Assembly: GCF_007993035.1 (NCBI RefSeq)
Contig: NZ_VOOS01000001.1
Location: 124,001-188,000, forward strand
Length of the DNA stretch: 64,000 bases
Direction: 5' to 3'
Source of the DNA: Vicingus serpentipes
GTDB lineage: Bacteria; Bacteroidota; Bacteroidia; Flavobacteriales_E; Vicingaceae
Positions 55,780-64,000 of the stretch are shown in pieces. Position 1 is the stretch's first letter. Every line of letters starts with the position of its first letter. A program made the position numbers and the translations under genes. The notes beneath the pieces were generated by a model. The model was not told the DNA's origin and made no database searches. It saw only the letters and a list, made by a program, of their open reading frames with translations.

Positions 55780-57228
55780 TTATTTATACCATTTTTGATT
55801 AGAAATCATCAAGGCTTCTTGAACTGTAATTCTTGTTCCTTGGTTATATGCTGTAACAAAAGCTGTTTTCACATTAGATCTTACAAGATTTCTTTTATCT
55901 CTAGCTGATTTATAATCTGTATAACTACCAACTAGATATTTAATCCATCCTTGGTGAGATTCTGTAGCAACTTTATCGGTCAAGCTGAATTTATTTGCGA
56001 AATAATTAGAAGATACCTTTTGGTGTCCAGCTCCTACTTGAATTTTATAGCTAACTCCAGTCTCAGGATTAGGAGTTGAAGTAATTTTATTTACAGTTGG
56101 GTTTTCTTCTACTTTAGGAGTTTCTTTTACATTAGTAACTTCTTCCACTTGTTCAACTAATTGTGATTCTTCTTTAACTTCAGCAGACTCCTCTAATGCT
56201 TTCGCAGTAGGATTTTCTTCTATAACATCAGCTATTGGTTCCTCTACTAATTTAGTAAATGAAAAATCTGTTGAGTTTATAATATATTTTTGAGTAACAT
56301 CTTTATCTAAATATGAAAATGAACCATTAATTGTATATTCATTAGATAATACATCTTCTGCTATTAATTTATAAGAAATATCAAATTCCTTTTCTGAAGG
56401 AGCTGCCATCCATAAAATTTTAGCTTCATTATTCTTAAATGAAAAAACACCACCTTTTGAATCAATTACTTCAGCAGTAAATCCAGCAGGAATTGTTTCA
56501 ACAATTTTAGCAAAGCCTTCTAATTTTGATTGAGATATTTTAACAGTTACATTATAAGTGTTATTATTATCATCTTTATCTATATTTCTAAAACAATTGA
56601 TTTCAACTGAATTATTTTCAGCAACAGTTTCTTCAATAGCAGCTGTTTCAGCTACATCTTCAGTTACAACTTCGTCAACTACTTTTTCAACTGGTTCTTT
56701 ATTTAACTCAGCATTTGATTCTTCAACGACCTCTGAAATTGTCTCTTCTATAACTTCAGCAATTGGTTCTTCTTCTACATTTTTTTCTTCTGCAACTAAA
56801 TCTACTTTAGAAATTGTAATCGATGAAGATGGTATTTCTATATTTTTTCTTTCATTTTCATCAATAAAAGAGAATTTACCTGCAATAGAAAAATCTCCTT
56901 CAATACTTTCTATTGTTTTTAACTTATAAGAAACTTTAAATTCATTTTCAGAAGGTAAAGCCATCCATATAAATTTAACAATATTATCTTTAAATGAAAA
57001 AGTTGCACCTTTTGCTTCTATTATTTCTGCAATAAAACCTTCTGGTAAAGTTTGTTGAACTTTTGCAAACCCTCCAACTCCTTCTTTTTTAATAACAACC
57101 TCAACTACTACTTCTTCTCCTGCTTTAAAACTAGATGGAACATTTTGCGAAACTGAAACATCGCCAAATATTAATTGATAGAAAGAGAATCCAATTAAAT
57201 GGATAAAAAGAATTAAATATTTTATCAT
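55780..57228 (-). CDS. Envelope protein with duplicated beta-domain and C-terminal SPOR-like repeat
   Basis: The 482-residue protein has an N-terminal hydrophobic signal segment (about 1-22). Two copies of a roughly 120-residue beta domain follow (about 28-145 and 215-330), aligned by GFAKVQQTLPEGFIAEII / GFAKIVETIPAGFTAEVI and FIWMALPSENEF / ILWMAAPSEKEF. Two Glu/Val-rich low-complexity linkers come next, and then one SPOR-like repeat (YKIQVGAGHQKVSSNYF). The linkers probably span the periplasm. It lies 15 bases after the upstream barrel gene. I do not recognise the duplicated domain by name; it is reminiscent of DUF11/cohesin-like sandwiches. Confidence 0.78.
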   Translation of the reverse strand: MIKYLILFIHLIGFSFYQLIFGDVSVSQNVPSSFKAGEEVVVEVVIKKEGVGGFAKVQQTLPEGFIAEIIEAKGATFSFKDNIVKFIWMALPSENEFKVSYKLKTIESIEGDFSIAGKFSFIDENERKNIEIPSSSITISKVDLVAEEKNVEEEPIAEVIEETISEVVEESNAELNKEPVEKVVDEVVTEDVAETAAIEETVAENNSVEINCFRNIDKDDNNNTYNVTVKISQSKLEGFAKIVETIPAGFTAEVIDSKGGVFSFKNNEAKILWMAAPSEKEFDISYKLIAEDVLSNEYTINGSFSYLDKDVTQKYIINSTDFSFTKLVEEPIADVIEENPTAKALEESAEVKEESQLVEQVEEVTNVKETPKVEENPTVNKITSTPNPETGVSYKIQVGAGHQKVSSNYFANKFSLTDKVATESHQGWIKYLVGSYTDYKSARDKRNLVRSNVKTAFVTAYNQGTRITVQEALMISNQKWYK

Positions 57229-57243
57229 TTTTCTATTATATTA

Positions 57244-58548
57244 CTATTGCTCGAAATAAAAATCTATTAGTTCATGTAAATCTTTTGCAGTCAAATTAAC
57301 TTCACCTTCAAAAAACATATCAATCGCATTAGTTACTTCTTTAGCAGAAATGAAATTATCATTATCAGTATCTAATTGCTTATATTTTTCTGGTATTGCA
57401 CTTCCTGATATTGCATTCTCAGCAGCGAATTCTCTTTGTATCGCATCTAAGTCATCTTTAGATAAATCATCAGCCTTAAACACTCTTCTTTCTACCTCTA
57501 CAGAATCTCTCATATTCTCTCTAGCAGCAATCATTTCATCAGTCAAAGTAATTCCGTCAGAATTTACAGCAACTCCCTCAGGTGTATTTAACTCATTATC
57601 TTTATAGTCTGGTACGCCATCTTTATCTCCATCCAAAGGACAACCTTTTGAGTTAACTTTAACTCCTTTTGGTGTGTTTTGGCATAAATCATCATCATCC
57701 TTAACTCCATCACCATCAGAATCAATTTTATCTAAAGAAGAAAAGTCGAAATCTTTATATCTATCATCTTTTTTGGGTTGAGCTTTAGAAAAATTATATT
57801 GTAAGCCAAAGGATGTGTAAAACAAATTATCATTACCTCCACTTTTAATATTATCAACGTAATCGGTAAATGTTAAAATATAAGCAACACCAAGCCTTGC
57901 GTCAACATTTGGAGACAATTTAAATTTCAGTCCAAATCGTAATGGAAGAGTAAAGCTAGTTTTTGAATAGTTCGTTGTACTATCTTTCAACTCTGATTCA
58001 TAATTATAATCTCTCAACACGACAGTAGAATTAGTATCAGCACCAGGCGTCACTTCAGACATATCACGAAGAGTACCATCACTCCAATGATAATATTTAC
58101 CGTTACTGTTTTCTAAATCACCTTTTGGATTAAATGATAAAAAACCAAATCCCACAGAAAAATAAGGTGCAAACAAAGATGATTCATTTATTACTTTTCC
58201 GTTATCAAAATCTAATAATAAATTTGCATCAACATTAAATATACTTGTTTCAAAGTTTGCAAACAATTGCTCATCGAGTTGACTTTTAGATACTTTCCCA
58301 AAAGTTCCATTAACACTAACACCGAAAATTGACCCAATCTTTTTTTCTAAATAAAAACCATAAGCCGGTTTCCAATAAGTAAAAACAGTAGATCCTTTAG
58401 ACCCTTTAACATCTCCTAAGTATGACATTGCACCTCCATGCAATCCAATTGAAGGAAGCTTTTCTAATGACGATGTTTTCTGTGCAATAGACACAACAGA
58501 AAACAAAAGGGAAGCAATAAGTGGTAAAAGAGTAATTTTCTTATTCAT
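57244..58548 (-). CDS. Outer-membrane barrel with TSP3 repeats and EF-hand
   Basis: The 434-residue protein has a signal peptide ending SIAQ. Its barrel-like N-terminal half (about 30-260) is similar in layout to the 689-residue protein downstream: both share a KYHWSDGTLRD-type or YWSDGSIRN loop and a YNYESEL/YVYETDL segment. TSP3 repeats (DSDGDGVKDDDDLCQNTPKGVKV) and a C-terminal EF-hand-like DTDNDNFISAKEV follow. The two barrel proteins are probable paralogues. Calcium should rigidify the linker. It is the first gene of the SPOR operon. Confidence 0.82.
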   Translation of the reverse strand: MNKKITLLPLIASLLFSVVSIAQKTSSLEKLPSIGLHGGAMSYLGDVKGSKGSTVFTYWKPAYGFYLEKKIGSIFGVSVNGTFGKVSKSQLDEQLFANFETSIFNVDANLLLDFDNGKVINESSLFAPYFSVGFGFLSFNPKGDLENSNGKYYHWSDGTLRDMSEVTPGADTNSTVVLRDYNYESELKDSTTNYSKTSFTLPLRFGLKFKLSPNVDARLGVAYILTFTDYVDNIKSGGNDNLFYTSFGLQYNFSKAQPKKDDRYKDFDFSSLDKIDSDGDGVKDDDDLCQNTPKGVKVNSKGCPLDGDKDGVPDYKDNELNTPEGVAVNSDGITLTDEMIAARENMRDSVEVERRVFKADDLSKDDLDAIQREFAAENAISGSAIPEKYKQLDTDNDNFISAKEVTNAIDMFFEGEVNLTAKDLHELIDFYFEQ

Positions 58549-58724
58549 ACGCTATATTTTATACTTAAATATTGCAATAAAAATATAATAAAAATTTGTA
58601 TTAACGAATTTTTAATGCAAGATATTAACAACTGTTAATAATTAATAGCTAAACAAATCTATAACAAATTAAAAGCGTTAAGAGATTAACACAAAAGACT
58701 TTTAAACTCTAAATTGTTAACAAA

Positions 58725-59414
58725 CTAGAAATTTGGACTTAATGAAGAGTTTTTATAAAAATCATCTATCACTTTTACTGCTTCATCTGCAGTATCAACA
58801 ACAGAAAATAGATCAATATCTTTAGGACTAATATTATTTTCTTGTTCGAGAACAGTTTCTTTAATCCAATCAACCAATCCAGACCAAAACTTTGTACCAA
58901 CTAAAACAATCGGAAATTGAGCAACCTTCTGAGTTTGAATTAGAGTTATTGCTTCAAACAATTCATCAAAAGTTCCAAAACCACCTGGAAGGACTACAAA
59001 ACCTTGAGCATATTTTACAAACATTACTTTTCTAACAAAGAAATAATCGAAGTTAATTATCTTATCTCTATCAATATATCTATTATTAAACTGTTCAAAA
59101 GGTAATTCTATATTTAATCCTACAGACTTACCACCTGCTTCAAATGCTCCTTTATTTCCTGCTTCCATTATGCCTGGCCCACCACCAGTTATGATACCAT
59201 AACCTTTTTCGGCTAATTTAAATGCAATTTCTTGACCTAAAATATAATATGGATTATCAAACTTTGTTCTTGCTGAACCAAAAATAGATACACAAGGACC
59301 AATCTTTGACATTGTTTCAAAGCCTTCAACTAACTCAGCCATTATTTTAAAAATTGCCCAAGAATCATTCGCTTTTATTTCATTCCAATCTTTATTTTTG
59401 AATTTCCCAGTCAT
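58725..59414 (-). CDS. LOG-family Rossmann protein
   Basis: A 229-residue protein of the TIGR00730/LOG type with the catalytic-family motif PGGFGTFDE and the upstream GGGPGIMEAGNKGA. LOG proteins release free bases from nucleoside monophosphates (cytokinin riboside 5-prime-monophosphate phosphoribohydrolase in plants and some bacteria), but the physiological substrate in bacteria is often uncertain. Its ATG overlaps the region of the uvrA stop by 4 bases, so it is translationally coupled behind uvrA. Confidence 0.9.
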   Translation of the reverse strand: MTGKFKNKDWNEIKANDSWAIFKIMAELVEGFETMSKIGPCVSIFGSARTKFDNPYYILGQEIAFKLAEKGYGIITGGGPGIMEAGNKGAFEAGGKSVGLNIELPFEQFNNRYIDRDKIINFDYFFVRKVMFVKYAQGFVVLPGGFGTFDELFEAITLIQTQKVAQFPIVLVGTKFWSGLVDWIKETVLEQENNISPKDIDLFSVVDTADEAVKVIDDFYKNSSLSPNF

Positions 59415-62239
59415 AACATTTCTTTTTTTAAATATTCAGCTGTAATGCTTTTTTTGTTTTTTAATAATTCAAAAGGAGTTCCTTCTGCCACAATTTCTCC
59501 TCCTGCCTGACCTCCTTCAGGTCCAATATCAATAATATAATCTGCGACTTTTATAATGTCTAAATTATGTTCAATAATTAAAACTGAGTTACCAGAATCA
59601 ACCAATTTATTTATCACATCTAGTAAGATACGAATATCTTCGAAATGAAGCCCAGTTGAAGGTTCATCCAGAATATAAAACGTATTCCCTGTTTGTTTTT
59701 TAGCTAATTCTGTTGCTAATTTTATACGTTGTGCTTCCCCCCCAGATAAAGTTGTTGAAGGCTGACCAAGATGAACATATCCTAAGCCAACATCTTTTAA
59801 AGTTTTAACTTTTAGAAGTATTGATGGTATATTCTCAAAAAAATCAACTGATTGCTCAATAGTCATATTTAAAACATCACTAATTGATTTCCCTTTAAAC
59901 CTAACTTCTAATGTTTCTCTATTGTACCTTTTACCTCCACACTCTGAACATTCAACGTAAACATCAGGTAAAAAGTTCATCTCAATAGTTTTTAATCCTG
60001 CTCCTTGACATGTTTCACACCTACCTCCTTTGACATTAAACGAAAATCTACCTGGTTTATAACCTCTAATTTTTGCTTCTGGCAAGCCACTAAACAAAGT
60101 TCTAATATCTGTAAACAACCCAGTGTAAGTAGCTGGATTAGAACGAGGCGTTCTGCCAATTGGAGATTGATCTATATCTATAATCTTATCGATATTTTCT
60201 AATCCTTCTATTTTTTTATATGGTAATGGTTTTTTAACAGCTTTATAGATATATTGATTTAAGATTGGATATAATGTTTCATTAATTAGAGTAGATTTTC
60301 CACTTCCAGAAACTCCAGTAACACAAACTAATTTACCTAAAGGTATAGTTAAATCAACATTTTTTAAATTGTTACCTGTTGCCCCATACAACTTTAATGT
60401 TTTTCCATTTCCTTTTCGCAACTTATCAGGAATACTAATTGATACTTTTCCATTTAAATATTTAGCTGTTTCAGTCTCTTCTTTTAAAAAATCTGCAGGC
60501 TTTCCAAAAGAAACAATCTCGCCACCATGAATACCAGCTTTAGGTCCAATATCTATAATGTAATCAGATTCCAACATAATATCTTTATCATGTTCAACAA
60601 CCATAATTGAATTACCAATATCTCTTAAATCTTTAAGCGATTGTATTAATTTTTGGTTATCACGCTGATGAAGGCCTATACTTGGCTCATCTAAAATGTA
60701 GAGTACATTTGTTAATTGTGAACCTATCTGAGTTGCAAGCCTTATTCGTTGAGCCTCACCACCAGAAAGAGTTTTAGCACTTCTATTTAAAGAGAGATAG
60801 GTTAAGCCAACATCTAGTAAAAATTTTAAACGAGCATTAATTTCCTTTAACACCTCTTTTGCTATAACTTTTTGATTATTATTTAACTTATCAAACAAAG
60901 TACTTGTCCAGATATAAAGAGAAGAAATATCCATAAATGAAACATCAGCAATATTTTTTTCATCAATTTTAAAAAATAAAGCGTCTTGTTTTAATCTTGA
61001 ACCATTACAAGTTGTACAATTAATTTTATTCATAAAACTTGCTGCCCAACGTTCTACTGTTTTAGATTTATTATCTTGAAATTGACGTTCAACTAAATTT
61101 ATAATCCCCTCAAATTCAACATTATAACCAGAGGTTACACCTGCAACATTTTGTGAAATTGTTATTGATTCTGAAGATCCATTTAATAAAAAATCAATAG
61201 CTTCTTCTGAAATATTTTTTAATGGAGTATTCAGGTCAAAGCCAAACTTTATTCCAATTGCTTCAATCTGTTTAAATGTCCAATTATTTTTATATTCTCC
61301 CAAAGGAACTATTCCTCCTTTTTTAATAGTCGAATTATTATTTGGTATAATTTTATTGATATCTATTTCTGAAATCTCACCTAAACCATTACACTTTTTA
61401 CAAGCACCATAAGGAGAATTAAAAGAAAATAAATTAGGTGCTGGTTCATCATATGATATCCCTGTAGCTGGACACATTAAATTCTTACTTAACAATGAAT
61501 AGCTTAATGATTCAACATCAAAAACCATAACTGTATTGTTCCCAATTTTTAATGCTGTTTCTACAGAGTTTGTAATTCTTTTTTCATCGTCATTTTTAAC
61601 CTTTACTTGATCAACAACAACTTCTATATCATGTGTTTTATATCTATCTAATTGCATACCTGGCGACAAGCTAACAATTACACCATCTATTCTTGCTTTT
61701 AAAAAACCTTGTTTTATTATTTGGCTAAACAACTCCCGGTAATGGCCTTTCCTTCCTTTTACTAATGGCGCGAGTATTAATAGTTTCTTATTAGCATATT
61801 TTTCAAAAATTAATTCTATGATTTGAGGTGTATTGTACTTCACCATCAACTCTCCTGTATTATAAGAATAAGCCAACCCTGCTCTTGCGTATAATAATCT
61901 AAAAAAATCATATACTTCAGTAATTGTTCCTACTGTAGATCGAGGATTTTTACTTATTGTTTTCTGCTCAATTGAAATTACTGGACTTAATCCTTTTATC
62001 TTATCAACATCAGGTCTTTCCATATTCCCTAAAAACTGACGAGCATATGCCGAAAAAGTTTCTAAATATCTTCTCTGTCCTTCTGCGTAAATAGTATCAA
62101 AAGCTAGAGATGATTTACCACTACCACTTAAACCAGTTATAACAACTAATTTGTTTCTAGGTATTTTTAATGAAATATTTTTTAGATTATGAACCCTCGC
62201 GCCTTCTACTTCTATAAATTCTTCTTCAGATATTGTCAT
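59411..62239 (-). CDS. uvrA: Excinuclease ABC subunit A
   Basis: A 942-residue nucleotide-excision-repair damage sensor with two ABC modules: Walker A GLSGSGKSSLA and GVSGSGKSTLI, signatures LSGGEAQRIRLA and LSGGEAQRIKLA. The C-terminal zinc finger is complete (CETCQGAG...CSECGGK). In the first zinc finger the second Cys of the usual CPxCG is Thr (CPATG), leaving three cysteines with the later CKKC. It works with UvrB and UvrC, which are not in this window. Confidence 0.97.
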   Translation of the reverse strand: MTISEEEFIEVEGARVHNLKNISLKIPRNKLVVITGLSGSGKSSLAFDTIYAEGQRRYLETFSAYARQFLGNMERPDVDKIKGLSPVISIEQKTISKNPRSTVGTITEVYDFFRLLYARAGLAYSYNTGELMVKYNTPQIIELIFEKYANKKLLILAPLVKGRKGHYRELFSQIIKQGFLKARIDGVIVSLSPGMQLDRYKTHDIEVVVDQVKVKNDDEKRITNSVETALKIGNNTVMVFDVESLSYSLLSKNLMCPATGISYDEPAPNLFSFNSPYGACKKCNGLGEISEIDINKIIPNNNSTIKKGGIVPLGEYKNNWTFKQIEAIGIKFGFDLNTPLKNISEEAIDFLLNGSSESITISQNVAGVTSGYNVEFEGIINLVERQFQDNKSKTVERWAASFMNKINCTTCNGSRLKQDALFFKIDEKNIADVSFMDISSLYIWTSTLFDKLNNNQKVIAKEVLKEINARLKFLLDVGLTYLSLNRSAKTLSGGEAQRIRLATQIGSQLTNVLYILDEPSIGLHQRDNQKLIQSLKDLRDIGNSIMVVEHDKDIMLESDYIIDIGPKAGIHGGEIVSFGKPADFLKEETETAKYLNGKVSISIPDKLRKGNGKTLKLYGATGNNLKNVDLTIPLGKLVCVTGVSGSGKSTLINETLYPILNQYIYKAVKKPLPYKKIEGLENIDKIIDIDQSPIGRTPRSNPATYTGLFTDIRTLFSGLPEAKIRGYKPGRFSFNVKGGRCETCQGAGLKTIEMNFLPDVYVECSECGGKRYNRETLEVRFKGKSISDVLNMTIEQSVDFFENIPSILLKVKTLKDVGLGYVHLGQPSTTLSGGEAQRIKLATELAKKQTGNTFYILDEPSTGLHFEDIRILLDVINKLVDSGNSVLIIEHNLDIIKVADYIIDIGPEGGQAGGEIVAEGTPFELLKNKKSITAEYLKKEML

Positions 62240-62250
62240 TTAAAACATAA

Positions 62251-63315
62251 TTACTCTGATTTATCAATATTTTTATTAGCAATATAAAATAAAGTGAAAA
62301 ATAAAATTAAGAAATAAGCTACAAAAACAATAGTATAGAAATGACTCCATACTTTTATTGTTGATACAACATAAATTACTATAACTGATGAGACAATAGA
62401 AATTAAAGTTATAATAACAGCCACTTGTTTTTCAGTAAATCCTAAATATGATAAATGATGCGTTGTATGATCTTTTCCTCCGACAAAAGGTGAATTTCCT
62501 TTTCTGGCCCTTTTAATCACAACCGTTGTGGTGTCAATTATTGGAATAATGAAAGATAATATTGGAATTAAAAATTGTCGGGATATCGAAAATTCAGCAG
62601 TTGTAATTGGATTCCATAAATAATTTATACTCAAAGCAGCTAATAATACTCCTAAATATTGGCTACCTGTATCTCCCATATACATTTTAGATGGGTTCCA
62701 ATTAAAATATAAAAAACCAAACAAAGAACCTAGCAAGCCTATTACAACTGTCATTGAAATGGTATCAAATTCATTATTATTCAACATTATAATAAATATT
62801 GTAAACGCAATAATTAGTGATACAATTGTAGTTATACCATCCATATTGTCGAGCATATTAATAGAATTCATTAATCCTACAACCCATAAAATAGTTAAAG
62901 AATAATTGACAATATCACTCTCAAAAACTTGAATATAAGTACCTGAATAAACTAATAGTACTCCACATAAAATTTGAGTAAATAACTTAAGCATAGGCTT
63001 AGTATTATAAGCATCATCCGCTAACCCCATTAAAAAACCTAAAGAAGTAACTCCAATTATACCCGTAAACTGAAAATCAATAGCTTTCCCAGAATATGAA
63101 AATATAAAAGGATGAAGTGTAATAGATAAAAGAAATACTATATAAAAGGTAAGTCCTCCTAATGCAGGTTTCACCTGGCTACTCCAACGGATATGAGTTT
63201 CTGATTCATTTCTTATTCCTAATGTTTTAACAAACCTTAAGAGAATATGATTTATTAAAAATGAGAACAATATTGCTCCAACAAAAAATAATATATGCTT
63301 TATAGGAAAAGGCAT
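62251..63315 (-). CDS. WecA/MraY-family undecaprenyl-phosphate sugar-phosphate transferase
   Basis: About 354 residues from the ATG at 63315. The frame is open further upstream but would overlap rfbC by 80 bases without homology, so I reject that start. It has about 10-11 transmembrane helices and the family's cytoplasmic motifs: GGLTFY, GLADDAYNT (Mg-binding Asp pair), NMLDNMDGIT and the late GGKDHTTHHL. It transfers a HexNAc-1-phosphate from UDP-sugar to undecaprenyl phosphate, starting surface-polysaccharide or O-antigen synthesis. It is directly downstream of rfbC. Confidence 0.9.
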   Translation of the reverse strand: MPFPIKHILFFVGAILFSFLINHILLRFVKTLGIRNESETHIRWSSQVKPALGGLTFYIVFLLSITLHPFIFSYSGKAIDFQFTGIIGVTSLGFLMGLADDAYNTKPMLKLFTQILCGVLLVYSGTYIQVFESDIVNYSLTILWVVGLMNSINMLDNMDGITTIVSLIIAFTIFIIMLNNNEFDTISMTVVIGLLGSLFGFLYFNWNPSKMYMGDTGSQYLGVLLAALSINYLWNPITTAEFSISRQFLIPILSFIIPIIDTTTVVIKRARKGNSPFVGGKDHTTHHLSYLGFTEKQVAVIITLISIVSSVIVIYVVSTIKVWSHFYTIVFVAYFLILFFTLFYIANKNIDKSE

Positions 63316-63325
63316 GAAATATAGA

Positions 63326-63868
63326 TTAAAATGGAGATTTAAAAGTTGAAAAGACTGGAGCTTCTTTATCTTTTTCAGACAATAAAGGAGTAATATTTCC
63401 CCAATCAATATTTAAATCCACATCATTCCACAACAAACTTCCTTCAGATTCTTTATTAAAAAAATTAGTGCATTTGTAGCTAAATATTGTGTTATCTTCT
63501 AATGTTAAAAATCCATGAGCAAAGCCTTCTGGTATATAAAACATCAATTTATTGTATTCTGAAATCTCTAATGCAATACTTTTACCATAAGTAGGTGAGT
63601 TTTTTCTAATATCTACAGCAACATCTAGCACTCTTCCTTTTATAACTCTTATTAACTTTCCTTGTGCAAAAGGAGGTTTTTGAAAATGCAATCCTCTCAA
63701 CACTCCTTTTTGGGATAAAGATTGATTGTCTTGAACAAAATTCAAGTCTAATTTATTTTCTTTGAAAACATTTTGATTAAACGATTCAAAAAAATGCCCT
63801 CTTTCATCTTCGAAAACTTTAGGCGTAATCAAATAAACTCCTTTTAATTCTAATTCTTTGATTTCCAT
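63326..63868 (-). CDS. rfbC: dTDP-4-dehydrorhamnose 3,5-epimerase
   Basis: A 180-residue cupin with the catalytic His in RGLHFQ, the KGRVLDVAVDIR strand, IPEGFAHGF and the active-site Tyr region in FSYKCTNFF. It makes dTDP-4-keto-L-rhamnose from the 4-keto-6-deoxyglucose precursor. The other dTDP-rhamnose genes are not in this window. It follows the tyrosine-kinase-type gene by a few bases and belongs to the polysaccharide locus continuing beyond the edge. Confidence 0.95.
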   Translation of the reverse strand: MEIKELELKGVYLITPKVFEDERGHFFESFNQNVFKENKLDLNFVQDNQSLSQKGVLRGLHFQKPPFAQGKLIRVIKGRVLDVAVDIRKNSPTYGKSIALEISEYNKLMFYIPEGFAHGFLTLEDNTIFSYKCTNFFNKESEGSLLWNDVDLNIDWGNITPLLSEKDKEAPVFSTFKSPF

Positions 63869-63871
63869 TAA

Positions 63872-64000
63872 TTACTTTTTTTTCGATTTAAACAACTTAT
63901 TACTCCATTTATGTTTTTTTGCTTCTGCAACTTCTTCTGCATAATAACCACTTCCTGCCCCATATCCATATGCATAACCATGACCATATCCATAGCCATA
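63872..64000 (-). CDS. Partial: Tyr-rich C-terminus, probably of a BY-kinase/Wzc-type tyrosine autokinase
   Basis: Only the last 42 codons and stop are inside the window; the gene continues past 64000. They encode alternating Tyr-Gly (YGYGYGHGYAYGYGAGSGYY), then AEEVAEAKKHKWSNK and a basic end. Tyr-clusters of this type end the cytoplasmic kinase domain of bacterial exopolysaccharide tyrosine autokinases (Wzc, EpsB-like), where they are the autophosphorylation sites controlling polymer length. The neighbouring rfbC and WecA-type genes support this. The kinase domain itself cannot be seen. Confidence 0.72.
   Translation of the reverse strand, partial: YGYGYGHGYAYGYGAGSGYYAEEVAEAKKHKWSNKLFKSKKK

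Noticed and set aside
56558-56929. Ser/Thr-rich plus-strand frame opposite the Glu/Val-rich linker
   Set aside because: It is the antisense image of a GAA/GTT-rich linker and has no start context of its own.

Overview
The window is about 30% GC by eye and looks like a chromosomal segment of a Bacteroidota bacterium, most likely order Flavobacteriales. The evidence is: two secreted proteins with C-terminal type IX secretion (T9SS type A) sorting domains; TonB-dependent receptor architecture with an N-terminal carboxypeptidase-regulatory-like domain; promoters of the TAnnTTTG type; A-rich rather than Shine-Dalgarno ribosome binding sites; lipoproteins with SKDDD/SKEEG-like sequences after the lipobox cysteine; and a DnaE carrying a fused DnaQ-like exonuclease. 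I cannot name a genus. There are no rRNA or tRNA genes, CRISPR arrays, insertion sequences or phage genes that I can see, and no gene-free stretch above about 280 bases.

Layout. 1-2000 (minus strand): an ECF sigma factor followed by two transcription units, a PepSY-like periplasmic protein and a mini-membrane protein coupled to a SET-domain methyltransferase. Each unit is preceded by a near-identical ECF-type promoter. 2100-10100: housekeeping genes (THUMP RNA methyltransferase, exonuclease-fused DnaE, thioredoxin, nitronate monooxygenase-like protein plus a hotdog protein). 10100-17800: an M16 peptidase pair, a TonB receptor, a 2OG-Fe(II) oxygenase and a YhcH-like protein. 17900-22700: a T9SS-exported CUB protein, a YhbP-like flavin-fold protein and tryptophanase. 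22750-26000: the thrS-infC-rpmI-rplT translation operon, with infC starting at ATA behind the one strong Shine-Dalgarno I noticed. 26000-34060: diadenylate cyclase, anion transporter, DUF3127 OB-fold protein, DEAD helicase, RecB/AddA-like helicase-nuclease and miaA.

34100-37930 is a probable copper cassette: a small CNGKC protein, a CDLC outer-membrane barrel, an MbnP-like lipoprotein, an MbnH-like di-heme lipoprotein and a 79-residue protein. It is followed by a divergent oxyR-katG pair in which KatG carries a lipoprotein signal. 41400-46820 (minus): recG, pyruvate dehydrogenase E2 and E1-alpha, cytidine deaminase. 47000-49870: a four-gene envelope operon built around a VTC-type polyphosphate polymerase domain and a DUF4956 membrane protein, flanked by a lipoprotein and an outer-membrane barrel. 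49900-53650: PASTA protein, T9SS cargo, RluD-type pseudouridine synthase. 53650-58550 (minus): three envelope proteins sharing SPOR-like repeats and thrombospondin type 3 calcium repeats. 58700-62240 (minus): LOG-family protein and UvrA. 62250-64000 (minus): the edge of a surface-polysaccharide locus (Tyr-rich tail of a tyrosine autokinase, RfbC, WecA/MraY-family transferase).

The most novel material, in my reading, is the MbnP/MbnH copper cassette with its uncharacterised partners, the VTC/DUF4956 trans-envelope operon, and the ECF sigma regulon that can be read directly from paired promoters.
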